DNA from: Gammaproteobacteria bacterium
GTDB lineage: Bacteria > Pseudomonadota > Gammaproteobacteria > Pseudomonadales > Azotimanducaceae
Direction of reading: 5' to 3'
NCBI GenBank assembly: GCA_012960535.1
Contig: DUBB01000002.1
Location: 129,866 to 174,216 of the forward strand
Length of the DNA stretch: 44,351 nt
A program made the position numbers and the translations under genes. The notes beneath the pieces were generated by a model. It saw only the letters and a program-made list of their open reading frames with translations, made no database searches and was not told the origin of the DNA. Positions within the stretch are counted from its first letter, which is position 1, and the number at the start of each line of letters is the position of its first letter. Positions 16,282 through 25,789 of this stretch are shown in pieces.

Positions 16282-16493
16282 TGGCGTTTTCCCGATAGGC
16301 GAATGATAGGGATGAGCATAGCATAGAGATACTTCGCTAAAGACAACTTAACTGCAATTGGTCAACACCCACGTTACCGAAGAATTTCTCTTCTCGCTTG
16401 TCCAGAAGAACTGAATTCCGGTAGTTACCCCGTGAGAGTATTTCTCCGTATACCACCAACCAGGATTAGCTGATCACCCGGTACAGAGGTTGC

Positions 16494-17909
16494 TTATAAG
16501 TCCCTTTTTAGCTGGGCCTGGACATCTGTGATAGCTGATTTGGACAGTCGTATGCCAAGACTGCACAGAAACGCCGCCAGGAAGGTCACGGTACATCCGG
16601 CGACCAGAAATTGCTCCATCAAATCCTTGGTTTCCTGACTCTGGCTCACCAGCGTGCCATCGAATCCGCTGAAGTGGAGCAGTATCATGGCCAAAGCAGG
16701 TGCGAACATGTACCCGGATTTGAATGCTGCATTGTAAACACCGACGAAGGCACCTTCTCTGCGGCGTCCGCTCTGGACCTGGTCAAGATCACAGATATCA
16801 GCCACGATTGATAGTGGCAGGACTTCGATAATGGTGTTGCCGATGGGCAGGGCCAGGGCATGAAACAGGAAGTACCACATGGGTTCATTGGGTTGAAAGG
16901 AAATCAAGGCAGTTAATGGCACAGTCAGGCTCAGCAACATGCCCAGCTTGAGCATAGGTACTTTTTCATAGGTCTGGCCCAGTTTGCGTACCAGTAGATT
17001 AAGACCCAGTGTTATCACGACTCCTGCCACAGTTGCCTGGGCCAGCAAAATGCTGAACTGTGATTTGTCGCCGTCGTAGATAATGTAGTTGATCAGATAG
17101 ACGCCAAAGCTGATCGCAAAGTACTGGCCGATACCATAGAAGAATACAGTTGCCACCAGGTACATGAAGGGCTGGTTCGATAAGGTTATTTTGAGAGCCT
17201 GACTGATCGGTAGTGGTGTCTTGGCTTCTGTGCTGGCTCTTTCTCGCGTTCCCAGTACAGCCAGGATGCCGGTGCCGATGATGATCACGCCGACGCCACA
17301 CATGACCACGGCGACACCGGTTGCCTCGTCAGTAAAATATTCGGGGTTAGTGGCGAATACAAAAGGCAGGGTTGCCAGTATGGTCATCGGCGCGCCGACG
17401 AAATGCCGCCAGCCTACGATTCGGGTACGCTCCTGATAATCTCTGGAAAGCTCAGCGCCAAGGGCATAGTAGGGCACCACGGCAACGGTGTGACTGATGT
17501 AATACAGGGATTTAAGAATCAAAAAGTAAATGAATATGGATAGCGCCGTAGGAGCAGGATCCCAGAACATGATGAAGGTGGGCATCCAGCTCAGGGGGAA
17601 GATGATGCCCAGAGCGATGGAGCCAAACAGGATCCAGGGCCTTCTTTTACCCATTCGGCTGCGAGTGCGGTCCGACCATTCCCCCACCAGGGGGTCGGTG
17701 ACGACATCAAGGATTTTTAACAAGGGTTGTCCAAATGCCAGCCACAGTGGGTTGATGGCGAAAGTGGTAGTGTAAAAAAAGAACATGTATTTGCCGATGA
17801 TGTTCTTCAACAGGTAATCGGCGCCGTTGAAAAAGCTATAGGCCAATCGTTCGCGCACGCTCAGAGGGGGCTCAGCGGAAGGATTTTCCTCGATGCTCAC
17901 CTCTGCCAT
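16494..17909 (-). CDS. GPH-family (glycoside-pentoside-hexuronide) MFS cation symporter
   Basis: A 471-residue polytopic protein of the GPH/MFS_2 family. The signature region reads FFYTTTF, then KILDVVTDPLVGEWSDRTRSRMGKRRPW, which is diagnostic. A second conserved stretch, DICDLDQVQSGRRREGAFVGVYNAAFKSGYMFAPALA, lies between helices 10 and 11. In proteobacterial catabolic clusters these carriers need not move sugars. ATG 17909 has GGAG upstream. It is divergent from the PhyH gene at 18315 across a 405-base region. Confidence 0.9.
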   Translation of the reverse strand: MAEVSIEENPSAEPPLSVRERLAYSFFNGADYLLKNIIGKYMFFFYTTTFAINPLWLAFGQPLLKILDVVTDPLVGEWSDRTRSRMGKRRPWILFGSIALGIIFPLSWMPTFIMFWDPAPTALSIFIYFLILKSLYYISHTVAVVPYYALGAELSRDYQERTRIVGWRHFVGAPMTILATLPFVFATNPEYFTDEATGVAVVMCGVGVIIIGTGILAVLGTRERASTEAKTPLPISQALKITLSNQPFMYLVATVFFYGIGQYFAISFGVYLINYIIYDGDKSQFSILLAQATVAGVVITLGLNLLVRKLGQTYEKVPMLKLGMLLSLTVPLTALISFQPNEPMWYFLFHALALPIGNTIIEVLPLSIVADICDLDQVQSGRRREGAFVGVYNAAFKSGYMFAPALAMILLHFSGFDGTLVSQSQETKDLMEQFLVAGCTVTFLAAFLCSLGIRLSKSAITDVQAQLKRDL

Positions 17910-18314
17910 GTTCCCGACTCCATTAACTGCAGTATCTGCATTTATATTGATTCAACTGTTCGGGCAGTTAATCCCTCTAGGAACGTCTGCATTCGCGCTT
18001 TTGAATTGACTTTTATGATTTAGTGTAAGGTATTGCTCGGTTAACCCGGACTTTGTATGAGGAAATGGTTAACACTGTGTGATAACCCAAGAATAGAACA
18101 CGTTTTGCAGCCCGGGTCAAAAAGTGATCTCAAGTTAAAACCAGGGTTGATGGTTTAGCTGAGAACTTTCAGTCATGGCCGTTTGACAGGCGCGCAATGC
18201 AGGCGCGCAATGATAGCTGGCAACTCCAGGATACTGGCTGCAAGTTCATGAGGGTTGCACTTCACCGCTAGCCTGATCATAGTAGAACAATCAGGATAAA
18301 ACAGGGGCAGGTTG
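17910..18314. promoter_or_regulatory. Divergent regulatory region with a 13-bp direct repeat
   Basis: No gene lies in these 405 bases between the divergent GPH transporter and PhyH genes. AGGCGCGCAATG occurs twice in direct repeat at 18188-18199 and 18201-18212 (period 13 bp), about 100 bases before the PhyH start, and could be a regulator site. TTGACT at 18006-18011 with TAAGGT at 18026-18031 is a poor promoter candidate (spacer 14). Confidence 0.4.
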
Positions 18315-19163
18315 ATGCAGAACCCATACGATCCGGTAGATCAGACCAACTTGATAATTGACGGTTTGGACATTGGCGATGTGGTTGGTAAAATCCGTAA
18401 GCAGGGCTATGCAGTGGTTGAGGATTTTCTGACCCAGCAAGATGTTGCAACCATCCGGTCGGCATTTAATAGTGATGTGCCTATAACTGAGATGCGCGCT
18501 ATCGGTACTGAAACCGGAAGAACCTGGCGAGCGCATAATCTGCTAGCCAAAACCCGGGTAGCAGACAGTGTTTTTCTGGATTCCCGGCTGCGAGCCATCG
18601 TCGATGGTGTTATTGGCAGGTACAATCAGATTAATATCACAACCCTGTTTAATACGCTGCCGGGTGAAACCAAGCAGTTCCTTCACCAGGACGATGGCTT
18701 ATGGCCTATTCCAAGACCGCATCCGCCATTTCTATGTAATGCGCTGATTGCTTTCGATGATTTCACCCAGGATAACGGCGCCACCCACCTGGTTCCGTAT
18801 AGCCATACCTGGACACGTGCGGTGGATCAGAGCATCGAGCCCATACAGATTGAGATGAAATCCGGCAGCATGGTTCTGTGGGAGGGCGGTATGTGGCACG
18901 GCGGCGGTGCCAATGTCACCCGGGACCAGGAACGCATGGGTTTTTTTATCAGCCATCAGGTCAGTTATCTGCGTCCCCAGGAGATCCAGCTTCTCGCTAT
19001 TCCACCGCAGGTCGTCAGGCAGATGCCCCGTAAGCTCAGACGATTGCTGGGTTATCATCCATTTGGCATTGGTGTAGATGGTCGAGATCCCCTGGATGTA
19101 CTAGAAGACGGTATTGTAGTCAATCCAGATGCTCATCCGGCCGAATACTGGCGACAGCGTTAA
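18315..19163 (+). CDS. Phytanoyl-CoA dioxygenase family (PhyH) enzyme 1
   Basis: A 282-residue non-heme Fe(II)/2-oxoglutarate-type dioxygenase. Iron ligands are visible as His124 and Asp126 (LHQDD) and distal His195 (MWHGGGANVT), with an arginine downstream for 2-oxoglutarate (NVTRDQERMGF). These enzymes hydroxylate phytanoyl-CoA or many secondary metabolites. ATG 18315 is preferred over the TTG just before it because GGGGCAGG lies four bases upstream. It is followed on the same strand by a P450 and a sterol-desaturase-like hydroxylase, giving three different oxygenases in a row. Confidence 0.9.
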   Translation: MQNPYDPVDQTNLIIDGLDIGDVVGKIRKQGYAVVEDFLTQQDVATIRSAFNSDVPITEMRAIGTETGRTWRAHNLLAKTRVADSVFLDSRLRAIVDGVIGRYNQINITTLFNTLPGETKQFLHQDDGLWPIPRPHPPFLCNALIAFDDFTQDNGATHLVPYSHTWTRAVDQSIEPIQIEMKSGSMVLWEGGMWHGGGANVTRDQERMGFFISHQVSYLRPQEIQLLAIPPQVVRQMPRKLRRLLGYHPFGIGVDGRDPLDVLEDGIVVNPDAHPAEYWRQR

Positions 19164-19423
19164 AGTTCCGCGGATACTCTGTAAGCCTGAGCGTATGCGT
19201 CTAGGGTGAGATTCTTAAAAATGTCAATAGTAATGCAGGGCTTGGCTCTGTTGGCCACCTGTGCAGCTATTTTAACTGCGTTATAGTTTGTATCTGCTGA
19301 TTGCGATGGCTGGGCGTGGCTTAAGTGGCTAATCCGGTCAGTCGACTTACTGGCATGATCGAGAGATACTGCTCTTAGAAGCTGTTTGCTAAAAACATCC
19401 AGCGTCCTCGTTAGTGGAGAAGC

Positions 19424-20668
19424 ATGCCCATCTCAAGCCACCAGCACAAAGCAATTCAGGCAGCATTCCAGCCAGGCCGGCAAAACTTTGCAGAGAATCC
19501 GTATGGCGTTTATGCCCTGTTGCGTGAGCTTGATGAGCCTTTTTACTACGAAGACATGAACGCTCATCTGCTTTCCCGTTACCCCGACGTAGACGGTGTG
19601 GCCCGTGATGGCAGGATGGTTCGTTCTCTTGAAGCATTCATGCCAGCCGATTATGTCGCTGAGCAGCAGCACCTGGCTAATTTTCACGATATGCCGAACC
19701 ATGAGCGTTTTGTGCAATTCAGTATGCTAGAACGCGATGGTGAATTACACCGGCGGTTGCGCATGATCGTTCTGCAGGAATTTACCCGTTCATGGGTGGC
19801 ACAGTATACGAGCATGATTCAGCAGACGGTAGACAAGCTGCTTGATACATTGCTGGAAAAAAAAGATATCGATTTTATAGCTGACTTTGCAGTCCATATA
19901 CCGAGTTATGTCATTGGCCATGTGCTGGGTGTTGCCGATGAAGATTGCCCTATGCTGCGCACCTGGTCGGAAAACATCGTCCAGTATTTTGACGCCGATC
20001 GCAGCGAAGCCCGCAAACAACTGGCAGAGCAGGCAACAACAGAGTTCGCCTTGTACCTGAAAGATTTGATAGCCCAGCGTGGTCGCAGGCCAGGCAAGGA
20101 CCTGCTCACGCGTCTGATCTCGGCAAGAGATGCCGGTAAGCTCAATGAAGATGAATTGATATCGACCAGTATGTTGATTTTAGCCGGTGGTCATGGATCC
20201 ACCATCGACGTCCTTGGCAACGGCATGCTCGCCCTGTTGAATCATCCGGATCAGTTAGCCGAATTACGTAACAACCCGGCGCTAGCCCCAGCTGCTGTAC
20301 AGGAAATGATTCGCTATGATTCACCCCTGCCGTTCTTTCACCGTTATGCCAGCGTCGAATGCGAGGTCATGGGCATATCATTTCCAAAAGGTACTAAGTT
20401 CGGTTTGCTTTATGGATCGGCTAACCGGGATCCGAAGCAGTTTTCCGATGCGGATCGATTTGATACCAATCGGAACCCCAATCGACATCTTGGCTTTGGT
20501 CGTGGCGCTCACCTCTGTTTGGGCAACAATCTTGCCCGGCTCAATATGGAGATTACGTTTTCCAGTTTGCTGGCCAGGATTAAAACGATTGAACTGCGTC
20601 AGACGCCCCGGTTCCGGCTCGGTTTGGCTAGTCGAGGGGTGCGGGAACTGGCCGTGAGACTGGGCTAA
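19424..20668 (+). CDS. Cytochrome P450
   Basis: A 414-residue soluble bacterial P450. The heme-thiolate loop is FGRGAHLCLG with Cys365 as the axial ligand, the I-helix oxygen-activation motif is AGGHGST, and the K-helix ExxR is in EMIRYDSP. Length and lack of a membrane anchor match class I bacterial P450s such as CYP105/CYP107/CYP125-like groups; I cannot place the family. It would need a ferredoxin and a reductase, and neither is in this window. The ATG follows GGAGAAGC. It probably hydroxylates a hydrophobic substrate such as a terpenoid, steroid or fatty acid. Confidence 0.95.
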   Translation: MPISSHQHKAIQAAFQPGRQNFAENPYGVYALLRELDEPFYYEDMNAHLLSRYPDVDGVARDGRMVRSLEAFMPADYVAEQQHLANFHDMPNHERFVQFSMLERDGELHRRLRMIVLQEFTRSWVAQYTSMIQQTVDKLLDTLLEKKDIDFIADFAVHIPSYVIGHVLGVADEDCPMLRTWSENIVQYFDADRSEARKQLAEQATTEFALYLKDLIAQRGRRPGKDLLTRLISARDAGKLNEDELISTSMLILAGGHGSTIDVLGNGMLALLNHPDQLAELRNNPALAPAAVQEMIRYDSPLPFFHRYASVECEVMGISFPKGTKFGLLYGSANRDPKQFSDADRFDTNRNPNRHLGFGRGAHLCLGNNLARLNMEITFSSLLARIKTIELRQTPRFRLGLASRGVRELAVRLG

Positions 20669-20821
20669 AACGGCTTGCATCCTGGCTGAGAACGGACTTA
20701 AAGCGGTAATGGCAGGCGAAAGTCCTGGCTTGGCTGGCTAGTAATCAGGGAAAAGGATTGCTGTGTTACGTTCAATGCAAGTAAGGTGTTTTAACAGGGT
20801 AAACCACACGGGTGAATTGCT

Positions 20822-21880
20822 GTGCCGAGCAGTCGTGATGAAATTACAGGACCTCTAACCGAGGTCAGCCAGGCAGCCTGGCAAGTGTTATCTGCCAATG
20901 TTCCCAATGATCTGCGTTGGCATGTGCTGTTGTTAACCCTGGTCATCGCTTCCTTTATCTGGTTTATAAGGGATGGTCATGGCGCAAAAAACGCGGCCGG
21001 GCGGGAAGCCAAGGCAGGTTACCTGGCCTTCCTCTTGCCCAGGGCAATCTATACCCATGAGTCAGCACGGGTTGATGTTGGTTTGTGGGTGCTGGAGCGT
21101 TGTTTGCGTCCCTTTTGGGTTGTTGGGCTGCTCGCGACAGTTGGACCTTTTGCTGAACGTCAGATCATTTATTTGCTGCAAACCGTGTTTGGCGATGGAC
21201 CTGGTTTGGAGGTCAACTATGCCTGGATGCTGGCCTACAGTCTGGTTATTCTGCTTTGCTATGACTTTGTATTCTATGTAATTCATATCACCATGCATAA
21301 GGTGCCGTTTCTCTGGGCAATACATAAAGTGCATCACTCGGCAGAGGTGTTAACGCCGCTAACCCGCTACCGGGAACATGTCCTGGCTGGCCCGATCTGG
21401 GCAGCCGGTGCTGGGCTGAGTTATGGGACTGCGGGAGCTGTGTTTGCCTATCTGATGGCGAGTGATATGGTCCAGGCGACGCTTTTTAACGTGGGCTTTT
21501 TCGCGCTGCTTTTTGGTTTTAACGGATCGTTTCGGCATTATCATGTGCAATTCCGCTATCCGCGCTGGCTCGAATTCTGGCTGCAGAGTCCAGCCATGCA
21601 TCATACGCATCACAGCTACCTGCACAAGCACTGGGATACCAACCTTGCTGCGGTGACCAGTATCTTCGATCGGCTTTTTGGCACTCTGTACATCCCGGGA
21701 AAAGATGAGTACACACCCTGGGGCATTGGCCCGGATACCCAGAACCAGTACCGCAGTTTATGGCAGAACACCATCGGGCCATTCAGAGACTGGTATTACC
21801 TGGCAAAAGACGGGGTGTCTCCACAGTCCGGTGCGGTAGTGGATCAATCCTCGATTGATGGCTCAGCGGATCTCAGTTGA
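20822..21880 (+). CDS. Sterol desaturase/fatty acid hydroxylase family membrane diiron enzyme
   Basis: A 352-residue integral membrane protein of the ERG3/FA_hydroxylase superfamily. The histidine boxes that bind the diiron centre are HITMH, HKVHH and, late in the protein, HHTHH preceded by SPAMH. Hydrophobic segments surround them and the active site faces the cytoplasm in this family. The start is GTG 20822 with GGGTGAA upstream; no in-frame ATG lies near. It may hydroxylate or desaturate the same hydrophobic compound as the upstream P450 and PhyH genes, but the gap of 153 bases does not prove an operon. Confidence 0.9.
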   Translation: MPSSRDEITGPLTEVSQAAWQVLSANVPNDLRWHVLLLTLVIASFIWFIRDGHGAKNAAGREAKAGYLAFLLPRAIYTHESARVDVGLWVLERCLRPFWVVGLLATVGPFAERQIIYLLQTVFGDGPGLEVNYAWMLAYSLVILLCYDFVFYVIHITMHKVPFLWAIHKVHHSAEVLTPLTRYREHVLAGPIWAAGAGLSYGTAGAVFAYLMASDMVQATLFNVGFFALLFGFNGSFRHYHVQFRYPRWLEFWLQSPAMHHTHHSYLHKHWDTNLAAVTSIFDRLFGTLYIPGKDEYTPWGIGPDTQNQYRSLWQNTIGPFRDWYYLAKDGVSPQSGAVVDQSSIDGSADLS

Positions 21881-22025
21881 CCCAAGGCCGTTGTTGGCCC
21901 GTGCTGATCTGCAAAGGGATGGTATGCCAGGCTTCGATGCGTCCTATCTCAGGCGGCGCTGTGGGCCTGTTATGGATGCAGTGCTTGCCTAGTATCGTGG
22001 GTTAATCTGTTTTCCGACCACTGAT

Positions 22026-23297
22026 TCAGGCGAACAGGGTCAAATAGAAATAGACACCACTGGCGGCCCAGAGCATGGCGCCACCAGTCAGGCTCCCCCA
22101 ATAAAGCGGCCCAGAATCTTGCGCCATACCCGCAGCCAGCATGGCTCGATGGTTCAGCACTACGATTAACGGTGCTATCAGGAAGCCTAAACTCGTGGCA
22201 AAGTTGATGAATGTGGCAAAATCCTGCATAAAAAAGTTAACAATGGCCAATCCGCCCAGTGCATAGGTAAGCAGCGTTATAAAGTACGTGCCAGGCCCAA
22301 ACGACAAGTCTGGCTGCACCGTACGCAAAGCATATAGAACGACGCGGCTTTGTCCGTCCATTACAGTGAGAAGGGTTGTGAACATGGTGATCAATGCTAC
22401 CGCTCCGATCAGATAAAACGACCAGTTACCCAGTTGGCTGGTGAATAATTCGATGACCATGGCTGCAAAGGGGCCAGCGGCGGATGGTGGTGGTGCTCCG
22501 CTTGAGTGGATGACGCCCGCGCCCAGGATTAGAAAACAAATTGCAAAGATGATGGTTAGCCCATAGCCGATATTAAAATCCAGCCGGGCATCAGCGGCAG
22601 TGGTCTGTTCGGCTTTGCTTTCATTACGGCTTGCCGCCCAGGTAGACGTCATCACGGAAGCATCGATCGGTATAGGCATCCAGCCCGTCAGCGCAATAAT
22701 GAATGCTATGGTGGCCAGGTCCCAGGACTTTATCGTCCACGCGGCCATGGAAAAGTCAGTCTGGGGCAATACCATGATCGTGGCGATGGGTAGCAGCAGG
22801 GCCAGCAGGCCGATAAGTATCTTTGAGACGTGTTCCAGTCCTCGATAGTGGCCGCTGAGCAGGATCAGAATAGCGGCCGCCAGAACCGTCGCTGTCACCA
22901 TTTCAATACCAGCACCCCAGCCGGTAATTGCCTGCACCAGGCCAGCCGTGGTGATGGCAATGGCTGCCAGGACAAACCACATGGAATATAAAGAGATGAG
23001 CAGGTAGCTACCCAGGGCCCACCAGCCCTGCTCACGATAGCCCTGCAACAGGGTTTTGCCGGTTCTGGCTGGATACATCAGGCCAATGAGCAGGCTGGGA
23101 TATTTGGCCGCGCAGGCTATCAGCAGGATCGGCATCATAGCAAGGCCGTACAGCGCGCCTGCTCTGGTAGACTGCACCAGGTGTGACACGCCGATGGCGG
23201 TCGCAGCGAACAGGATGCCAGGGCCTAACAGCTGGTAATAACGGACGTAAACGGGCACTGCCTGCGCTTGTGTCTGATGATTGGGGTCTGTTTTCAT
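22026..23297 (-). CDS. Nramp-like transporter lacking the canonical metal-binding motif
   Basis: A 423-residue polytopic protein with the Nramp/LeuT-type layout of about 11 helices. Helix 1 reads LGPGILFAATAIGVSH, aligning with the Nramp GPGxLxAxxxIDPGN segment, but DPGN is replaced by GVSH. Helix 6 has GWMPIPIDASVM instead of the metal-binding MPHN type. The D, N and M/H ligands for divalent metals are therefore absent, so the substrate may not be a transition metal. ATG 23297 starts three bases after the stop of the PhyH gene, so the two are co-transcribed and possibly linked in function. Confidence 0.75.
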   Translation of the reverse strand: MKTDPNHQTQAQAVPVYVRYYQLLGPGILFAATAIGVSHLVQSTRAGALYGLAMMPILLIACAAKYPSLLIGLMYPARTGKTLLQGYREQGWWALGSYLLISLYSMWFVLAAIAITTAGLVQAITGWGAGIEMVTATVLAAAILILLSGHYRGLEHVSKILIGLLALLLPIATIMVLPQTDFSMAAWTIKSWDLATIAFIIALTGWMPIPIDASVMTSTWAASRNESKAEQTTAADARLDFNIGYGLTIIFAICFLILGAGVIHSSGAPPPSAAGPFAAMVIELFTSQLGNWSFYLIGAVALITMFTTLLTVMDGQSRVVLYALRTVQPDLSFGPGTYFITLLTYALGGLAIVNFFMQDFATFINFATSLGFLIAPLIVVLNHRAMLAAGMAQDSGPLYWGSLTGGAMLWAASGVYFYLTLFA

Positions 23298-23300
23298 TTG

Positions 23301-24194
23301 CTACCCGTCGTAAAACAAAGGCGCGTGCAGGCCGAATAACTGTGCTTCTCGCTGGCTTTGAATACGCCCGCGCGCGGTTGCTGATATTTGATTACTGTTA
23401 TCGGTGGTGTGCAAACGCTGGGCTATATCACGACGGCCGTAGTGAACTTGCAAAAAGAACCGACCTGTATCGCCCTCAAGGCTAGGCAAACGTCGGTGCC
23501 AGACATCAGACGCGAACATGGCAACATCACCGGCTTTGGCTGTAAGCGGTGTTACACCGCAGCCGTTCCAGGTCAGCTCGATGTCGTCACGTTGAGCTGC
23601 CGGTGGAACCTGGCCTGATGTATGGCTGCCTGGAATGACACCTGTCGGGCCGCAGGCGATAGGGCAGTCCTGCAAGTAAATATGCACTCCGATGGCAAAA
23701 ATCGGGTATGGTAAATCGCCGGGCCAGGGCTGATCAACGCTTCGGGGAATGTGCGGGCCTGCGTCGATGTGCCAAAAGCCCCCGCCGTGATTCTCGTAGG
23801 ATCGGCCGTCGGTGCTAGCTGGATTACGCCAACAGGTGTTAGCAATGATGTGGCAATCATCACCCAGTAAGGGTTCGATTACCTGCAAAATACGGGGATG
23901 GGCTACCACCTTCTGACATAATGCACTGCGGTTAAACATCTCGTAGCGGAACTCCTGGTCAACCTCGTCGGTTCTATAGCTGGCACCGCGACCATCAGGC
24001 GGGATTTCTTTATAGACTTTATCTATTTCCTGAGTTAGTGCTTCGATAGAATCAGTGCTTAGCACGGCGGGCACCACACAGAAACCTTGCGATTCGAGTT
24101 GAATGCTCTCACTTGCTACCTTATCCGTCGCACCTGCCGGGTCGTCGGCGCTCCTTGGGTACAGATACCCGCGCTCTCGTTTTAACAATGTCAT
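23301..24194 (-). CDS. Phytanoyl-CoA dioxygenase family (PhyH) enzyme 2
   Basis: A 297-residue PhyH-type Fe(II) dioxygenase. The HxD pair is WHIDAG and the distal histidine is in SDVWHRRLPS, with an Arg downstream in GDTGRFFLQVHY. It is only remotely similar to the other two PhyH proteins here, having its own insertions such as SYENHGGGFWH. The nominal ATG at 24194 sits almost on top of its AAGGA, so an in-frame TTG two codons later may be the true start. It is the first gene of a two-gene unit with the Nramp-like carrier. Confidence 0.87.
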   Translation of the reverse strand: MTLLKRERGYLYPRSADDPAGATDKVASESIQLESQGFCVVPAVLSTDSIEALTQEIDKVYKEIPPDGRGASYRTDEVDQEFRYEMFNRSALCQKVVAHPRILQVIEPLLGDDCHIIANTCWRNPASTDGRSYENHGGGFWHIDAGPHIPRSVDQPWPGDLPYPIFAIGVHIYLQDCPIACGPTGVIPGSHTSGQVPPAAQRDDIELTWNGCGVTPLTAKAGDVAMFASDVWHRRLPSLEGDTGRFFLQVHYGRRDIAQRLHTTDNSNQISATARGRIQSQREAQLFGLHAPLFYDG

Positions 24195-24523
24195 TCCTTA
24201 ACTGAAGGGCCCAATCTGGGGTCCAATAATCCATATCAATCTCGGGCCGATTTTATCGGCGTAAAGTTCAAGCTGTCCAGGCTATAAAGCGTTAACCTAA
24301 TCGAGCCTGGCGTCTATCTATTAGCTTCGGTATTGCCAGCCTCGCTAAGGCCCCTGGCCCAGATCACTGAATAGCCGGTGGCTTTGAGTAGAGTACCATA
24401 AGCACATTGCAGCTCTTATGTTTCAGTTTACCATTGAATAATTTGGTAGTTTTGGGGTCAGAGTCAGGAGTCAGAGTAAACCGCTGAAAATCGGCTGCCG
24501 CACTTCATTTGTAAGGCGTTTTT
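24195..24523. other. Intergenic region with a RAYT-type flank remnant
   Basis: No gene recognised in 329 bases between two minus-strand genes. The only structure seen is the GGGGTCAGAGT-type repeat at 24454-24484, described separately. Confidence 0.4.
24454..24484. repeat. Solo copy of the GGGGTCAGAGT element flank
   Basis: This 31-base stretch contains GGGGTCAGAGT then GTCAGAGTAAACCG. It matches, with a few substitutions and one indel, the sequence at 39167-39197 that flanks the truncated RAYT transposase. The motif family is known to me as commonly bordering IS200-like RAYT genes. Here no transposase remains. Confidence 0.6.
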
Positions 24524-25762
24524 TTATTTGTTAACCGTTTGTTTATCAAACCCTGCCAGTTTCTTGTAAGCCATGCTGACGGCATCAAGGTCAGCGTAGG
24601 GCACACAGTGATGCTCATCCGGACACTCGCCGGAACACTGGTCTTCGACCATCTGCAGCACCCGCTCAGGTCCGGCCCTGCGGTTATCCAGCGTGATTTT
24701 AGCGGTTGGGGAGAGCCGTTCGGATTGGTAAGCAGTTAATGCTTTGATTACATCGTCATTGCCCTGCAGTTGGCGGGCCAGGGTAACGGCATCGATGATG
24801 CCCTGGGACGCCCCATTTGAACCGTTCGGGTACATGGCATGGGCAGCGTCGCCTGCCAGGGTGACACGATCAAAGCTCCACCTTTCCACTGGTTCGCGGT
24901 CAATCATGGGGAATTTGAAGATGTCTTGCGCGTCATGGAACAGTTGATTGGTTTGCAGCCAGGGGAAATCCCACTGTCTGAACCGGTCTGCAAATTCACT
25001 CAGCTGACCTTTACCACGCCAGTCGTCGGTTCTCAGGGTGTCTTTTGGCACCCTGTACTCAGCCACCCAGTTAATGAGCTGCTTGCCGTGTCTGTCCGGT
25101 GGTGTCAGCGGGTAGACCACTATTTTCTGGCTGTTATGACCGGCCATGATCATCGAGCGGCCACTGAGAAATGAATCGCTGTAGGTCGCACCGCGCCACA
25201 ACATCAGGCCAGCAAACTGGGGATCGCCCTCGTCTGGATAGAGCTGCTGGCGAACAGCGGAATTAATGCCATCGGCGCCAATGAGAAAGTCAGCGGTTGC
25301 GCTTGATGGCTCGCCGGTTTCGCTGACAAAGTTCCCTGTTACTGAGCTGCCGTGCTGATCGAAATTGAGCAGTTTTCTGTTGGTAATGACTGCATCAGGC
25401 CCCAGTGTTTCCAGCACCTTTTGCAGCAGAAGTTGCTGTAGCCTGCCGCGATGAATGGAATACTGGGGCACCTTGTAGCCTGCATCCAGGCCTCTTGGTT
25501 CGGTCCAGATCAGTTTGCCCTGCTTGCAATAGAAACGAAGTTCTTTGGTCCGTATCGCGTTATTATCGAGGGCCTGTTCCAGGCCATGCGTGAACAGATA
25601 CTTAACCGAGTGGGGCAGCAGACTGAGGCCGACGCCCAGTTCTTTGATCTGCTCAGCCGCTTCATAGACCTTGACCCTGAAACCGGCTTTATGTAGTTCC
25701 AGCGCCAGACACAGGCCGACAATGCCTGCGCCAATGATGATGCCATCTGGGTTTGGTTTCAT
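24524..25762 (-). CDS. FAD-dependent aromatic-type monooxygenase
   Basis: A 412-residue class A flavin monooxygenase of the salicylate/3-hydroxybenzoate hydroxylase type. The N-terminal dinucleotide-binding motif is GIIIGAGIVGLCLALELHKAG, the DG motif is FLIGADGINSAVR, and the second FAD-binding motif is RVTLAGDAAHAMYP. A late cysteine/histidine-rich stretch (CSGECPDEHHC) is unusual and could be a small metal site. ATG 25762 has GAGGAAAC upstream. The hotdog thioesterase ends 27 bases upstream, so the two are probably co-transcribed. Hydroxylation of an aromatic or cyclic substrate is likely. Confidence 0.9.
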   Translation of the reverse strand: MKPNPDGIIIGAGIVGLCLALELHKAGFRVKVYEAAEQIKELGVGLSLLPHSVKYLFTHGLEQALDNNAIRTKELRFYCKQGKLIWTEPRGLDAGYKVPQYSIHRGRLQQLLLQKVLETLGPDAVITNRKLLNFDQHGSSVTGNFVSETGEPSSATADFLIGADGINSAVRQQLYPDEGDPQFAGLMLWRGATYSDSFLSGRSMIMAGHNSQKIVVYPLTPPDRHGKQLINWVAEYRVPKDTLRTDDWRGKGQLSEFADRFRQWDFPWLQTNQLFHDAQDIFKFPMIDREPVERWSFDRVTLAGDAAHAMYPNGSNGASQGIIDAVTLARQLQGNDDVIKALTAYQSERLSPTAKITLDNRRAGPERVLQMVEDQCSGECPDEHHCVPYADLDAVSMAYKKLAGFDKQTVNK

Positions 25763-25789
25763 GACCTGAAGTTTCCTCGCGTATACGTT

